DNA of 47,545 bases from Chloroflexota bacterium (GCA_028874175.1 JAPPLN010000088.1:1-47545); one strand, 5' to 3'; positions 39,058-47,414 are shown, numbered from the stretch's first letter. A program made the numbers and translations. The notes: a model not told the origin generated them from the letters alone.

Positions 39058-41583
39058 TTGACGACAACCAAGCCGAAAACGACCCCCCTGCGGCGGCAGT
39101 ACCTTGACATAAAACAACAGCAGCCCGACGCGATCCTGTTCTTCCGCCTCGGCGACTTCTACGAGATGTTCGATGAGGACGCCGAACGCGCCGCCGCCGT
39201 CCTGCAGATCGTCCTCACCTCCCGCGAGTTCGGCAAAGGCAACCGCGTCTCCATGTGCGGCGTGCCCTACCACGCCGCCCCCACCTACATCGGACGCCTC
39301 ATCGAGGCCGGCCTGCGCGTCGCCGTCTGCGACCAGGTCGGCGAGGTCGGCCGCGGCCTCGTCGAACGCCAGGTCACCCGCGTCATTACGCCCGGCACGG
39401 TCCTCGACGAGGACTGGCTCAAGCCCGAAGCCAACAACTACCTAGCCGTAGCCGTTGCCGATGGCGGTGCCCGCGGCCTGGCCTACGCCGACATCACCAC
39501 CGGCGACCTGGCCGCCTGCGAAGCCACCCCCCAGGCCCTGTCACGCGAACTCGCCCGAATCGGCGCCCGCGAGACCCTCACGCTGGGGCTCCCCGACGGC
39601 GAAGTCCCCTCCGGCGTCCCCCAGGACGACCAGGCGTGGCTGCGCGATCCCGCCGCCGCCCGCGAAATGGTCGCCCGCCACTTCCAGGTCCGCGATCTGG
39701 AAGGCCTGGGCCTGCAGGGCCGTCCCCTCGCTACTCACGCCGTGGGCGTCCTCCTGCGCTACGTCGAAGACACCGACCCTGCCGCCCTCCACGTCCTCAC
39801 CGGCGTCCACGTCTATGGCACCTCCGACTTCATGGAGTTGGACGCCTTCACCCGCCGCAACCTTGAGCTGGAAACCGCCGGTCGCGACGCCCGCCGCGAG
39901 GGCAGCCTCCTGGCCGTCCTCGACCGCACCCACACCCCCATGGGCGCCCGCCGCCTGCGCGAACAGCTCACCCGCCCGCTGATCGACCGCGCTCGCCTCG
40001 AACAACGCCTCGACCGTGTGCAGGTCCTTCTCGATGACCCGGGACTGCGCGCACGCGTGCAAGCCGCCCTGGATCGAGTTGGCGACCTTGAGCGCCTGGC
40101 CAACCGCGTGGTTCGCCGAGCGGTCTCCGCCTCCGACGTTCGCCACCTGGCCGCGGCCCTCGACGCCGTAACCGAACTGCGCGAGACGCTGCATATCGAG
40201 CAGCCGGCGCTCACCGACCTGCGCAACGCCCTCGACCCCTGCACCGATGCCAGGGCCCTGATCGAACGCGCCGTCACCGAACGCGGCAACCAGGTCATCC
40301 GCCCCGGCTACAGCGCCGAACTCGACCGTGTCGTCGACGCCGCGACCGAGGCCAGGGGCTGGATAACCGGCCTCGAACGACGTGAACGCGAGGCCACCGG
40401 CCTGCGCGGCCTCAAGGTCGGCTACAACCGCGTCTTCGGCTACTACCTGGAGGTCGGCCGCGCCTACAGCGAGCAGGTGCCGGAGGTCTATCAGCGCCGC
40501 CAGACCCTCGCCAACGCCGAACGCTACGTCACCCCGGAGCTCAAGGAGTACGAGTCCCGGGTCCTCGGCGCCGAGGAACGCATTGCCGACCTCGAACGCA
40601 CTCTGTTCGACGAAGTGGTCGAACGCCTCAGCGCCGACGGCCCCGCCCTCCAGCGCACGGCCCAGGCCCTGGCCGCGCTCGACGTCGCCGCCGGCCTCGC
40701 GGAAGTGGCTGAGCGCCAGGGCTACGCCCGCCCCGAACTGAACGAAGGCGACAACCTCGAAATCGAATCCGGACGCCACCCCGTCGTCGAGCTCGCCCAG
40801 CACGAACGCTTCGTCCCCAACGACTCGTTCCTCGATCCCGCCGAGCGCCAGATCGCCGTCCTCACCGGCCCCAACATGGCCGGCAAGTCCACCTACCTGC
40901 GCCAGGTCGCCCTGATCGTCCTCATGGCCCAGGTCGGCAGCTTCGTCCCCGCCGCCCGCGCCTCGATCGGCATCGTCGACCGCATCTTCACCCGCGTCGG
41001 CGCCCACGACGACCTCGCCGCGGGCGCCAGCACCTTCATGGTCGAGATGCTGGAGCTCGCCGCCATCCTCGCCCAGGCCACCCCCCGCAGCCTCATCGTC
41101 CTCGACGAAATCGGCCGCGGCACCAGCACCTACGACGGCATTTCCGTCGCCCGCGCCGTCATCGAGCACCTGCACAACCACCCGCGCCTGCGCGCCCGCA
41201 CCATCTTCGCCACCCACTACCACGAGCTCACCGCCGTGGCCGATTTGCTCCCCCGCGTCCACAACCTCAACGCCTCGGCCATCGAGCAGGACGGTCAGGT
41301 CGTCTTTCTCCGTCGCGTCATGCCCGGCGCCGCCGATCGCAGCTTTGGCGTCCACGTCGCCGATATGGCCGGACTGCCCTCAACCATCATCCGCCGTGCC
41401 GCCGCTATCCTCGGCGACCTCGAAACCCAGTCCAACGGCCGCCCCTCGCCCACCCAGCTCAGCCTCCTCCCGCCCCCCGAACACCCCGTCCTCAACGACC
41501 TCCGCTCCCTCGACCTGGAGCAACTCGCTCCCCTGGACGCCCTCACCGCGCTCTACGAGTTGCAGCGCAACCTGCGCTCGTGA
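39058..41583 (+). CDS. mutS: DNA mismatch repair protein MutS
   Basis: 841 residues from a TTG start, decided by the strong ribosome-binding site AAGGGGAGG 3-4 bases upstream. The mismatch-reading motif is in FFRLGDFYEMF (Phe and Glu of FYE). The connector, lever (GYNRVFGYYLEVG) and clamp domains follow. The ATPase has LTGPNMAGKSTYLRQ (Walker A, about 604-611), FTRVGAHDDLAAGASTFMVEM split around the signature, LIVLDEIGRGTSTYDG (Walker B) and ATHYHEL. It recognises mispairs and recruits MutL. A TAGGCT -10-like element is at 39006. The stop overlaps the mutL GTG (GTGA). Confidence 0.97.
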   Translation: MTTTKPKTTPLRRQYLDIKQQQPDAILFFRLGDFYEMFDEDAERAAAVLQIVLTSREFGKGNRVSMCGVPYHAAPTYIGRLIEAGLRVAVCDQVGEVGRGLVERQVTRVITPGTVLDEDWLKPEANNYLAVAVADGGARGLAYADITTGDLAACEATPQALSRELARIGARETLTLGLPDGEVPSGVPQDDQAWLRDPAAAREMVARHFQVRDLEGLGLQGRPLATHAVGVLLRYVEDTDPAALHVLTGVHVYGTSDFMELDAFTRRNLELETAGRDARREGSLLAVLDRTHTPMGARRLREQLTRPLIDRARLEQRLDRVQVLLDDPGLRARVQAALDRVGDLERLANRVVRRAVSASDVRHLAAALDAVTELRETLHIEQPALTDLRNALDPCTDARALIERAVTERGNQVIRPGYSAELDRVVDAATEARGWITGLERREREATGLRGLKVGYNRVFGYYLEVGRAYSEQVPEVYQRRQTLANAERYVTPELKEYESRVLGAEERIADLERTLFDEVVERLSADGPALQRTAQALAALDVAAGLAEVAERQGYARPELNEGDNLEIESGRHPVVELAQHERFVPNDSFLDPAERQIAVLTGPNMAGKSTYLRQVALIVLMAQVGSFVPAARASIGIVDRIFTRVGAHDDLAAGASTFMVEMLELAAILAQATPRSLIVLDEIGRGTSTYDGISVARAVIEHLHNHPRLRARTIFATHYHELTAVADLLPRVHNLNASAIEQDGQVVFLRRVMPGAADRSFGVHVADMAGLPSTIIRRAAAILGDLETQSNGRPSPTQLSLLPPPEHPVLNDLRSLDLEQLAPLDALTALYELQRNLRS

Positions 41584-43298
41584 GCATCCGGCGCCTCCCG
41601 CCGGAAATCAGCGGCAAGATCGCCGCCGGCGAGGTCATCGAACGCCCCGCCTCCGTCGTCCGCGAGCTCCTCGACAACGCCCTCGACGCCGGCGCTCGCC
41701 GTATTGACGTCGCCGTCGAACAGGGCGGAAAAGCTCTCATCGAGATCACCGACGACGGCTGCGGCATCCCACCCGATCAGGTCGCCCTGGCCGTCGAACG
41801 CCACAGCACCAGCAAGCTGACCACCGTCGACGATCTTGCCCGCATCCAGACCCTCGGCTTCCGCGGCGAAGCCCTCGCCAGCATCGCGGCCGTGGCGGAA
41901 CTGTCGCTGCGATCCGTCACTTCCGAGGGCCAGCCCGGCCGCGAGGTCCTTGCCCGCGACGAGCGCGTCATCGAGGAACGACCCGTCGGCGGCGCCCGCG
42001 GCACCCGGGTAACCGTACGTGGCCTCTTTCGGACCATCCCCGCCCGTCTCGAGTTCCTCAAGGCCGAGCGCACCGAACTCGGCCACATCGTCGCCGCCGT
42101 CACCCGCGCTGCCCTCGGCCACCCCCACGTCGCCTTTCGGCTCCACGACGGCCACCGCGAGCGCGTCCGCACCCCCGGCGACGGTGACCTCCGCAACGCC
42201 CTCCTCGCGATCTACGGCGCAACGCTCGTCGATGAGCTCATCGAGCTCCCGCCCGGCGAAACCCTGGGCATCGACGGCTTCGTCTCGCAGCCCCACCTCC
42301 AGCGCTCATCCCGAGCCGACATCGCCCTCTTCGTCAACGGCCGCTGGGTCAGCGACCGCCTCCTCTCCGCCGCCGTCAGCGAGGCCTACCGCAGCGTCAT
42401 GCCCACCGGCCGCTTCCCTGTGATCGTGCTGAACCTGACCATTCCCCCGGAGGAAGTCGACGTCAACGTCCACCCCTCCAAGGCCGAGGTCCGCTTCCGC
42501 CGCTCCGGCGAAGTCTTCCGCCGCCTCTCCGCCACCGTCCGCCGAGCCCTGGCCTCTGCTACCGAGATTGCCCCCGCCCGCCTCGACCGCCCCGTCGTCG
42601 ACCAGTTCTTCTTCCCCACCGGCAACGCCCGCTGGGAATCCGGTCCGCCCCCGCCTACCCGCCACCTAGGCGCCGGCGGAGGTCCACCCCCATCGCCGAA
42701 CGACTATGAGCCGGAACCCGCCCCCGGCCTCCGCTCCCCCGTCATGCGGCCACTCGGCCAGGTCGAAAACACCTACATCGTCGCCGCCGGTCCCCGCGGC
42801 CTCTATCTCATCGACCAGCACGCCGCCCACGAACGCGTCCTCTTCGAGCGCCTCGGCAACACCGCCGACGCCCCAACCCAGCGTCTCCTCGATCCCACCA
42901 GCGTCGACCTCAGCGCCGAGGAAAGCGACTGGGTCGCCGCCCACGCCGACGATCTGCGCACGCTCGGCTTCGACGTCACCGCCTTCGGCCCCTCTGCCTG
43001 GCTCCTCCGCGCCGTCCCCTCGGCCCTCGGCCGCATCGACGCCGCCACCTACCTCCGCGAAGTCGTCGCCGAAGCCCAGGCCCCCGACTTCCAGCGCATC
43101 GCTGCCGCTGACCGCCTCCGCTGGTCCCTCGCCTGCGGCGCCGCCATCAAGTCCGGCGCGCCCCTGGCCTTCGATGAAATGTCCGCCCTCATCCGCGACC
43201 TCGAAGCCTGCGACCTCGGCATCATCTGCCCCCACGGCCGCCCCACCGTCATCCTCCTCAGCCGCCAACTCCTCGACCGCGAATTCGGCCGCACCTGA
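41580..43298 (+). CDS. mutL: DNA mismatch repair protein MutL (endonuclease type)
   Basis: 572 residues, translationally coupled to mutS. The N-terminal GHKL ATPase has ISGKIAAGEVIERPASVVREL, ELLDNALDAGA, DDGCGIP, RHSTSKL and TLGFRGEALASI. Transducer residues HPSKAEVRF are present. The C-terminal domain carries the endonuclease motif DQHAAHERVLFE (DQHA-x2-E-x4-E) at about 413 and the ACGAAIK and CPHGRPT motifs, so this is a nicking MutL, as in bacteria lacking MutH. The last 65 bases (43234-43298) recur, about 88% identical, at 44979-45044 after the following gene. Confidence 0.97.
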   Translation: MSIRRLPPEISGKIAAGEVIERPASVVRELLDNALDAGARRIDVAVEQGGKALIEITDDGCGIPPDQVALAVERHSTSKLTTVDDLARIQTLGFRGEALASIAAVAELSLRSVTSEGQPGREVLARDERVIEERPVGGARGTRVTVRGLFRTIPARLEFLKAERTELGHIVAAVTRAALGHPHVAFRLHDGHRERVRTPGDGDLRNALLAIYGATLVDELIELPPGETLGIDGFVSQPHLQRSSRADIALFVNGRWVSDRLLSAAVSEAYRSVMPTGRFPVIVLNLTIPPEEVDVNVHPSKAEVRFRRSGEVFRRLSATVRRALASATEIAPARLDRPVVDQFFFPTGNARWESGPPPPTRHLGAGGGPPPSPNDYEPEPAPGLRSPVMRPLGQVENTYIVAAGPRGLYLIDQHAAHERVLFERLGNTADAPTQRLLDPTSVDLSAEESDWVAAHADDLRTLGFDVTAFGPSAWLLRAVPSALGRIDAATYLREVVAEAQAPDFQRIAAADRLRWSLACGAAIKSGAPLAFDEMSALIRDLEACDLGIICPHGRPTVILLSRQLLDREFGRT

Positions 43299-43430
43299 GG
43301 AAGGCCGAAGCGGGGTGGAGGGTAACTTTGATCAGACTGCAATTACCCGAGTGATGTGTGGTCCCTCTTCCTCTATCGGCGAGTCCAACGGTGTGTGTTG
43401 AACAATGAGCTGCGGGGGCGCCGATCTTCA

Positions 43431-43548
43431 CCCTCTCCAAGGGGAGAGGCAGAACCTGTCCTGAGCTTGCCGAAGGATTCGGGCGTCTTCGGCCGAAATC
43501 GGTGAGGGGTCTTCCGGGCAACCAGGCGCGGGTTGCGCAAAGGTCCCC
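43431..43548. repeat. Dispersed repeat, copy between mutL and lyase
   Basis: The hairpin CCTCTCC-AAGG-GGAGAGG (43432-43449) is followed by a CTGTCCTGAGCTTGCCGAAGG stretch, then GGTGAGGGGTCTTCCGGGCAACCA. The right end is GGTTGCGCAAAGGTCCCC (43531-43548), matching the right inverted repeat of the 38786 copy. The left inverted repeat is not found. The CCTGAGCTTGCCGAAGG segment resembles a short palindromic repeat common in many bacterial genomes. The rest of 43299-43602 shows no gene. Confidence 0.65.
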
Positions 43549-43602
43549 AGCCAGCGGTGGCTACGCTGCGCATAGCATGGCCGCCCGTCCCAGGAGCACA
43601 CC

Positions 43603-44997
43603 ATGAGCCAAGAACGACCAACCGCGCTAAGCGTCCGCGACCCCGGCATCCGGGCGCTGTTCGCGCAGCGGGCGCGCTGGCAGGCCTGGCTTGACGTCGA
43701 GGCGGCGCTGGCCCGCGCGCAGGCGGAGATTGGGATGATTCCGGAGGCGGCCGCAACGGAGATCCAGCGCAAGGCGCACCTTGAGCTGTTCGACCTCGAG
43801 CGCGTCACCGAGGGGCTGCGCGTCACCGGGCACGGCCTGGTGCCGCTCGTCTGGGAGCTCGACCGCCTCTGCGAGGGCGACGCCGGCGGCTACGTCCACT
43901 GGGGCGCGACCACCCAGAACATCACCCAGACGGGCAACATCCTGCAGCTGCGGAAGGCCCACCGCATCGTCCTCAGCGAGCTTGCCGACCTCCTCGAGGC
44001 CCTGGCGTCTCTCGCCGAGCGCACGAAGGACCACGCGATCGCCGGCCGCACGCACGGGCAACACGCCGTGCCCTCGACCTTCGGGGCGAAGGTTGCCGTG
44101 TGGATCGACGAGCTGTGCCGCCACGCGCAGCGGCTGCGGCAACTCGAGCCGCGAGCCTTCGTCGCCATGCTCGGCGGCGGCGCGGGCACCGCCGCCTCGT
44201 TCCAGGGCCACGGCGCCGCGCTGCAGCGGCGGATGGGCGAGTTGCTTGGGCTCGGCTCGATGCCGCTGCCCGGCCGCACGATCTACGACCACCTGACGGA
44301 ATACGTCCTCGCCCTCGCCATGCTCGGCACCAGCTGCGGGAAGGCCGCGCGCGAGGTGCGCACGCTGATGGCGGAGGAGTTCGGGGAGGTCGAGGAGCCC
44401 GTGCCGCCCGGCGCCGTCGGCAGCAGCACGATGCCCCAGAAGCGCAATCCGAAGCTCTGCATGGACATCGTCGCCGACGAGACGCACCTGCGATCGCTGG
44501 TCCCGCTCGCCATCGAGGCCATGCTCGGCGACCACGAGGCCGACGGCAGCCGCTCGATGATGATCGACCGCGCGCTACGGCAGGCAGTCGAACTGACCGG
44601 CGACATCCTCGTGCGAATGCAAGAAGTGACCGAGGGGCTGCGCGTCTTCCCCGAGCGGATGCGCCAAAACCTCGAACTCTCGGGCGGACTGATCATGTCG
44701 GAGAGCCTGATGCTGGAGCTGGGGCGCGAGATCGGGCGGCAGCGCGCGCACGACGTCATCTACGAGGCGGCGCAGGAGGCCGCCACCAGCGGAGCGTCCT
44801 TCGCCTCGCTGCTCGCCAGGGACGAGGAGATCGCCGCGCGCCTGGGCGCCGAGCGACTGGCGGAGATGCTGGACCCCGTCCGCTACACCGGCGACAGCGC
44901 CCGCCAGGCCTCCGAGCAGGCCGCCCGCGCCCTCCGCGTCGCCGCCGACCTGCGCGAGGCGACCTCCGCGGACAGAGTACGGCCACCCCCACCGTAG
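43603..44997 (+). CDS. Fumarase/aspartase-superfamily lyase (adenylosuccinate lyase / carboxymuconate cycloisomerase-like)
   Basis: 464 residues, with AGGAG 6 bases before the ATG. Superfamily regions are HWGATTQNITQT (C1), AGRTHGQHAVPSTFGAKVA (C2, catalytic His and substrate Thr) and GSSTMPQKRNPKLCMD (C3, the flexible loop serine). A C-terminal domain resembles PurB and PcaB. It cleaves a C-N or C-C bond releasing fumarate, or cycloisomerises a muconate; the sequence does not settle which. Codon style (frequent GAG, GGG, GCG, CGG) differs from mutS-mutL, which favour GAA/GAG mix, GCC and CTC. The last codons (RPPPP, stop) run into a duplicated mutL tail in another frame. Probable acquired gene. 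Confidence 0.85.
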   Translation: MSQERPTALSVRDPGIRALFAQRARWQAWLDVEAALARAQAEIGMIPEAAATEIQRKAHLELFDLERVTEGLRVTGHGLVPLVWELDRLCEGDAGGYVHWGATTQNITQTGNILQLRKAHRIVLSELADLLEALASLAERTKDHAIAGRTHGQHAVPSTFGAKVAVWIDELCRHAQRLRQLEPRAFVAMLGGGAGTAASFQGHGAALQRRMGELLGLGSMPLPGRTIYDHLTEYVLALAMLGTSCGKAAREVRTLMAEEFGEVEEPVPPGAVGSSTMPQKRNPKLCMDIVADETHLRSLVPLAIEAMLGDHEADGSRSMMIDRALRQAVELTGDILVRMQEVTEGLRVFPERMRQNLELSGGLIMSESLMLELGREIGRQRAHDVIYEAAQEAATSGASFASLLARDEEIAARLGAERLAEMLDPVRYTGDSARQASEQAARALRVAADLREATSADRVRPPPP

Positions 44998-45044
44998 TCC
45001 TCCTCAGCCGCAAACTTCTCCACCGCGTATTCGGCCGCACCTGA
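44979..45044 (+). pseudogene. Duplicated 3' end of mutL (about 20 codons)
   Basis: These 66 bases align with the mutL 3' end at 43234-43298 with one 1-base indel and six substitutions in the last 50 bases. In the mutL frame it reads PTVVLLSRKLLHRVFGRT and stop, against PTVILLSRQLLDREFGRT and stop in the real gene. The lyase stop codon (TAG at 44995-44997) falls inside this relic. A dispersed repeat starts immediately after its TGA. Confidence 0.85.
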
Positions 45045-45166
45045 GAGCGCTTTGCAAAACGCCCCACGTCCTCGAATGTGCAGCCGCGTCTTAATCCCTC
45101 TCCTGGGGGAGAGGGTTGGGGTGAGGGGTCTTCCGCGCAACCAGCCTCGGGTTACGCAGAGGTGTC
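45045..45166. repeat. MITE-like repeat abutting the mutL relic
   Basis: The left end GAGCGCTTTGCAAAACGCCCC begins directly after the relic stop codon. The central hairpin CCCTCTCC-TGGG-GGAGAGGG (45096-45115) is followed by TTGGGGTGAGGGGTCTTCCGCGCAACCA. The right end GTTACGCAGAGGTGTC is at 45151-45166. Left and right ends are imperfect inverted repeats of each other. No coding capacity; an in-frame start at 45078 within it belongs to a spurious extension of the next gene. Confidence 0.7.
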
Positions 45167-45293
45167 ACCTGAGAGAGACCTCCGCGATGGGCGCGTCGAC
45201 ATAACAATCTCCAGCGGGCTAAACTTTCCCGGCTTGGTCGGCTCGCCCACGCGGGCGGCGTGGGTGCAGAAGTTTCGACGCGGAGGCGCGCCC

Positions 45294-45884
45294 GTGCACG
45301 TCCTGACACAACGCCGCAACCTGAACGCCATCGAACTCCTGCTCGGCGCCGCCTTCATCGTCGTCGCCCTCTTCGCCTGGAACCAGCAATCGACGGTCGT
45401 CGATCCTGACGGTGCCGGCGTCGAAAACTGGCGCTGGCAGCTCTGGCAGATCGGAACCCTGGTCTTCGCCGCCGCCGGCGCCGCCTGGTTCTGGTCCAAC
45501 GGCCAGAGCCAACCCCGCATCCGAACCCTGGCGATGGTCCTGCTCACCCTCGTCATATTTCTCAACACCTACACCGACGACATCTTTGGAGACCACGTTG
45601 GATCGGTTTGGGAGGTGGTCGATGGCCTCTTCGTCACCCTCTCCGCCGTCGTCGGGCTCTCGCTCCTTAGGTCGGGCTGCAACAGGGGCCGCTTCCTGGC
45701 CGCGGTATCGGCGATCACCGGCATCCTCGTGTTTGTCAACTACCTCTTCATCAACAACGAGACGCTCTGGAGCGCCCTTGACCCGATCATGATGCTGGTC
45801 GCCCTGCTCTGGGCCCTCGTCGGCCTCAGCCCCGACATCGGCGGCCCCTGGGAAGTGACTGAAACCAAAGAGGCAACCACATGA
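45294..45884 (+). CDS. Multi-pass membrane protein, tandem paralogue 1 of 3
   Basis: 196 residues from GTG 45294, with GGAGG 8 bases upstream; the frame is open upstream through a dispersed repeat but that part is not membrane-like. About six hydrophobic helices. Shared features with the next two genes are NWRWQLWQIGTL after TM1, FLNTYTDD--VWEVVD in the middle, and LFINNETLWSALDPI before the last helix. No known domain is recognised and no catalytic or binding motif is obvious. The three genes lie head to tail with gaps of 12 and 4 bases, so they form one operon. The product may be an oligomeric or hetero-oligomeric membrane complex. Confidence 0.7.
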   Translation: MHVLTQRRNLNAIELLLGAAFIVVALFAWNQQSTVVDPDGAGVENWRWQLWQIGTLVFAAAGAAWFWSNGQSQPRIRTLAMVLLTLVIFLNTYTDDIFGDHVGSVWEVVDGLFVTLSAVVGLSLLRSGCNRGRFLAAVSAITGILVFVNYLFINNETLWSALDPIMMLVALLWALVGLSPDIGGPWEVTETKEATT

Positions 45885-45896
45885 GAGAGCAGCCCC

Positions 45897-46472
45897 TTGC
45901 GTAATCCAATCCGCCCCCGCGACCTCGGCGCCGCCGAGGCCCTCCTCTACGCCGCCATCCTCTTCGTCGCCCTCTTCGCCTGGGGTGCCTCCACCGGCAT
46001 GCTGTCCCGCGAGGGGCTCCCCAATACCTCCAACTGGGCCTGGCGCCTCTGGCAGGTCGGCGCCCTGCTCATGGCCATTCCCGGCATCCGGTGGCTCTGG
46101 CGCGGCACTGGGCGCGTGGTCTGGACACGCGGCTTGGTCCTCGGCGTACTTGCCCTGGTTGTCTTCCTCAACTCCTACGGCGACGGCCTCTTCGAAGGCA
46201 ACTTCGGCAACATCTGGAAGACGGTCAACCCGGTGTTCCTTGGCTGCACGCTCATCGCCGTTCCGGTCCTGTGGAAGCGTGGCGGTCAGTTGGACCGCCT
46301 CGGCGCGGCGCTCCTGGCCGCTCTGGGCGTCGTCCTCTTTGTCAACGCCTACTTCGTCAACAACGGCACGCTCTGGGATGCGCTCAACCCCGTGCGCGCA
46401 CTGGTTTTCTTGATGTGGTCGGTGGCGGCGCTCAAGCCGGGCGCTCGGCCTGGCACGGAAATGGGAGGGTAG
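45897..46472 (+). CDS. Multi-pass membrane protein, tandem paralogue 2 of 3
   Basis: 191 residues from TTG 45897, 12 bases after paralogue 1. Helix order and motifs repeat those of its neighbours: ALLYAAILFVALFAW, then NWAWRLWQVGALL, FLNSYGDGLFEGNFGNIWKTVNPV and LFVNAYFVNNGTLWDALNPV. The two NxY---LW--[LV]NP segments inside the one protein resemble each other, pointing to an internal duplication. No ribosome-binding site is obvious, so translation may be coupled. Function unknown. Confidence 0.7.
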   Translation: MRNPIRPRDLGAAEALLYAAILFVALFAWGASTGMLSREGLPNTSNWAWRLWQVGALLMAIPGIRWLWRGTGRVVWTRGLVLGVLALVVFLNSYGDGLFEGNFGNIWKTVNPVFLGCTLIAVPVLWKRGGQLDRLGAALLAALGVVLFVNAYFVNNGTLWDALNPVRALVFLMWSVAALKPGARPGTEMGG

Positions 46473-46476
46473 CGTC

Positions 46477-47064
46477 ATGCGGTGCTGGCTTGAACGTCAC
46501 AATCTCGGATTCGCCGGTTCCCTTGCCGCGGCCGCCGTCGTGGCCGCCATGCTCTACGCCTGGATCGACGCCGGCTCCGTGGTCTCCGAAACCCGGATCA
46601 ACGTCGACAGCTGGGGCTGGAAGATCTGGCAGTTCGCCGCCTTGCTCATCACCGTCCCCGGCGTCTGGTGGCTCTGGCGCAACACCCGCAACGTCAAGTC
46701 CGCCTGGGCCCTAATCCTCGTGGGCTTCGCCGCCGTCGTCTTCGTCAACTACTACGGCGACCATTCCGAGGACTTCTCAGCCTCGGCCTTCGGCGAAAAC
46801 ACGCAAGCCGTCTGGGAATCCATCAACGCCCTCGTCGTCGGATTCGCCGTCGCCGGAGCGCTGGCCCTGTGGCAACGTGGCGGGACCGCCTACCGCGTCG
46901 GCGCCCTCCTTGCCCTCGCCTTCGGCGTCCTCGACCTGATCAACGCCACCTTCCTCCAAAACGGAACCCTCTGGCAGATCCTAGACCCCCTCATCATCCT
47001 CGCCGCCCTCTACTGGGCCGTCGACGAGGTCCGACCAGCAGCGGCTTCGGCCGAAACCGGCTGA
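46477..47064 (+). CDS. Multi-pass membrane protein, tandem paralogue 3 of 3
   Basis: 195 residues, starting 4 bases after paralogue 2. Motifs are SWGWKIWQFAALLITVPGVWWLW, FVNYYGDHSEDFSASAFGEN, WESINAL and FLQNGTLWQILDPLIIL. It has a longer polar loop after the NYYGD motif than its paralogues. About six hydrophobic helices, no signal peptide and no recognised domain. The tail is short and polar. Function unknown. Confidence 0.7.
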   Translation: MRCWLERHNLGFAGSLAAAAVVAAMLYAWIDAGSVVSETRINVDSWGWKIWQFAALLITVPGVWWLWRNTRNVKSAWALILVGFAAVVFVNYYGDHSEDFSASAFGENTQAVWESINALVVGFAVAGALALWQRGGTAYRVGALLALAFGVLDLINATFLQNGTLWQILDPLIILAALYWAVDEVRPAAASAETG

Positions 47065-47124
47065 CAGGATTCGTGCTGGCAATGTAGATCTCTTCAGATC
47101 GACGGTGCGCTGTCAGTCTCCTCG

Positions 47125-47286
47125 GAGACCGTCGCAAGACCCAATGTGCGTCCGATCTTTCTCCCTCTCCCTCTGGGAGAGGGTTGGGGTGAGGGTCTTC
47201 CGCGCAACCAACCCCCGACTCTGCACGATCCCCACAGGGCGGCACGTTCTTCACCCTCTCCTAGGAGACCTTTGCGTAATGGCCCC
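47125..47286. repeat. MITE-like repeat plus a second, truncated copy
   Basis: The left end GAGACCGTCGCAAGAC is at 47125-47140. The hairpin CCCTCTCCCTCTGGGAGAGGG spans 47163-47183, with the TTGGGGTGAGGGTCTTCCGCGCAACCA tract after it and a degraded right end near 47235. A further left end, GAGACCTTTGCGTAATGGCCCC, is at 47265-47286. After it the repeat sequence stops and unrelated GC-rich sequence leading to a transposase begins, suggesting that an insertion sequence interrupts this second copy. The stretch 47065-47414 holds no gene. Confidence 0.65.
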
Positions 47287-47378
47287 TGGGCAGTGCCGAG
47301 GGGCGGCTCGGTCGCGTGATGGGGTGGGGCGAGAGGTGCGACGGCCCCGGTGGCCGCCCGTGGCGGCAGGTCGACCCC

Positions 47379-47393
47379 GCCCCGGACCGGGGC
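47379..47393. repeat. GC-rich hairpin downstream of transposase
   Basis: GCCCCG, GAC, CGGGGC is a perfect 6-bp inverted repeat, 22 bases past the transposase stop codon on the minus strand. No T-tract follows in that orientation. It may protect the transcript end or belong to the insertion-sequence terminus. Confidence 0.35.
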
Positions 47394-47414
47394 GAGGACG
47401 CACGGCGCCGAGGG

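Noticed and set aside
39541-41355. 604-codon open frame antisense to mutS
   Set aside because: Low-complexity Ala/Gly/Val/Asp translation lying wholly inside the conserved mutS gene.
44100-45044. 314-codon frame ending in a MutL-like tail
   Set aside because: Only the last 20 codons are MutL-like; the rest is the lyase in another frame with Arg/Ala-biased translation. The tail was kept as a relic, not a gene.
45078-45293. N-terminal extension of the first membrane paralogue
   Set aside because: The extension is translation of the dispersed repeat and has no counterpart in the other two paralogues; GTG 45294 has a good ribosome-binding site.
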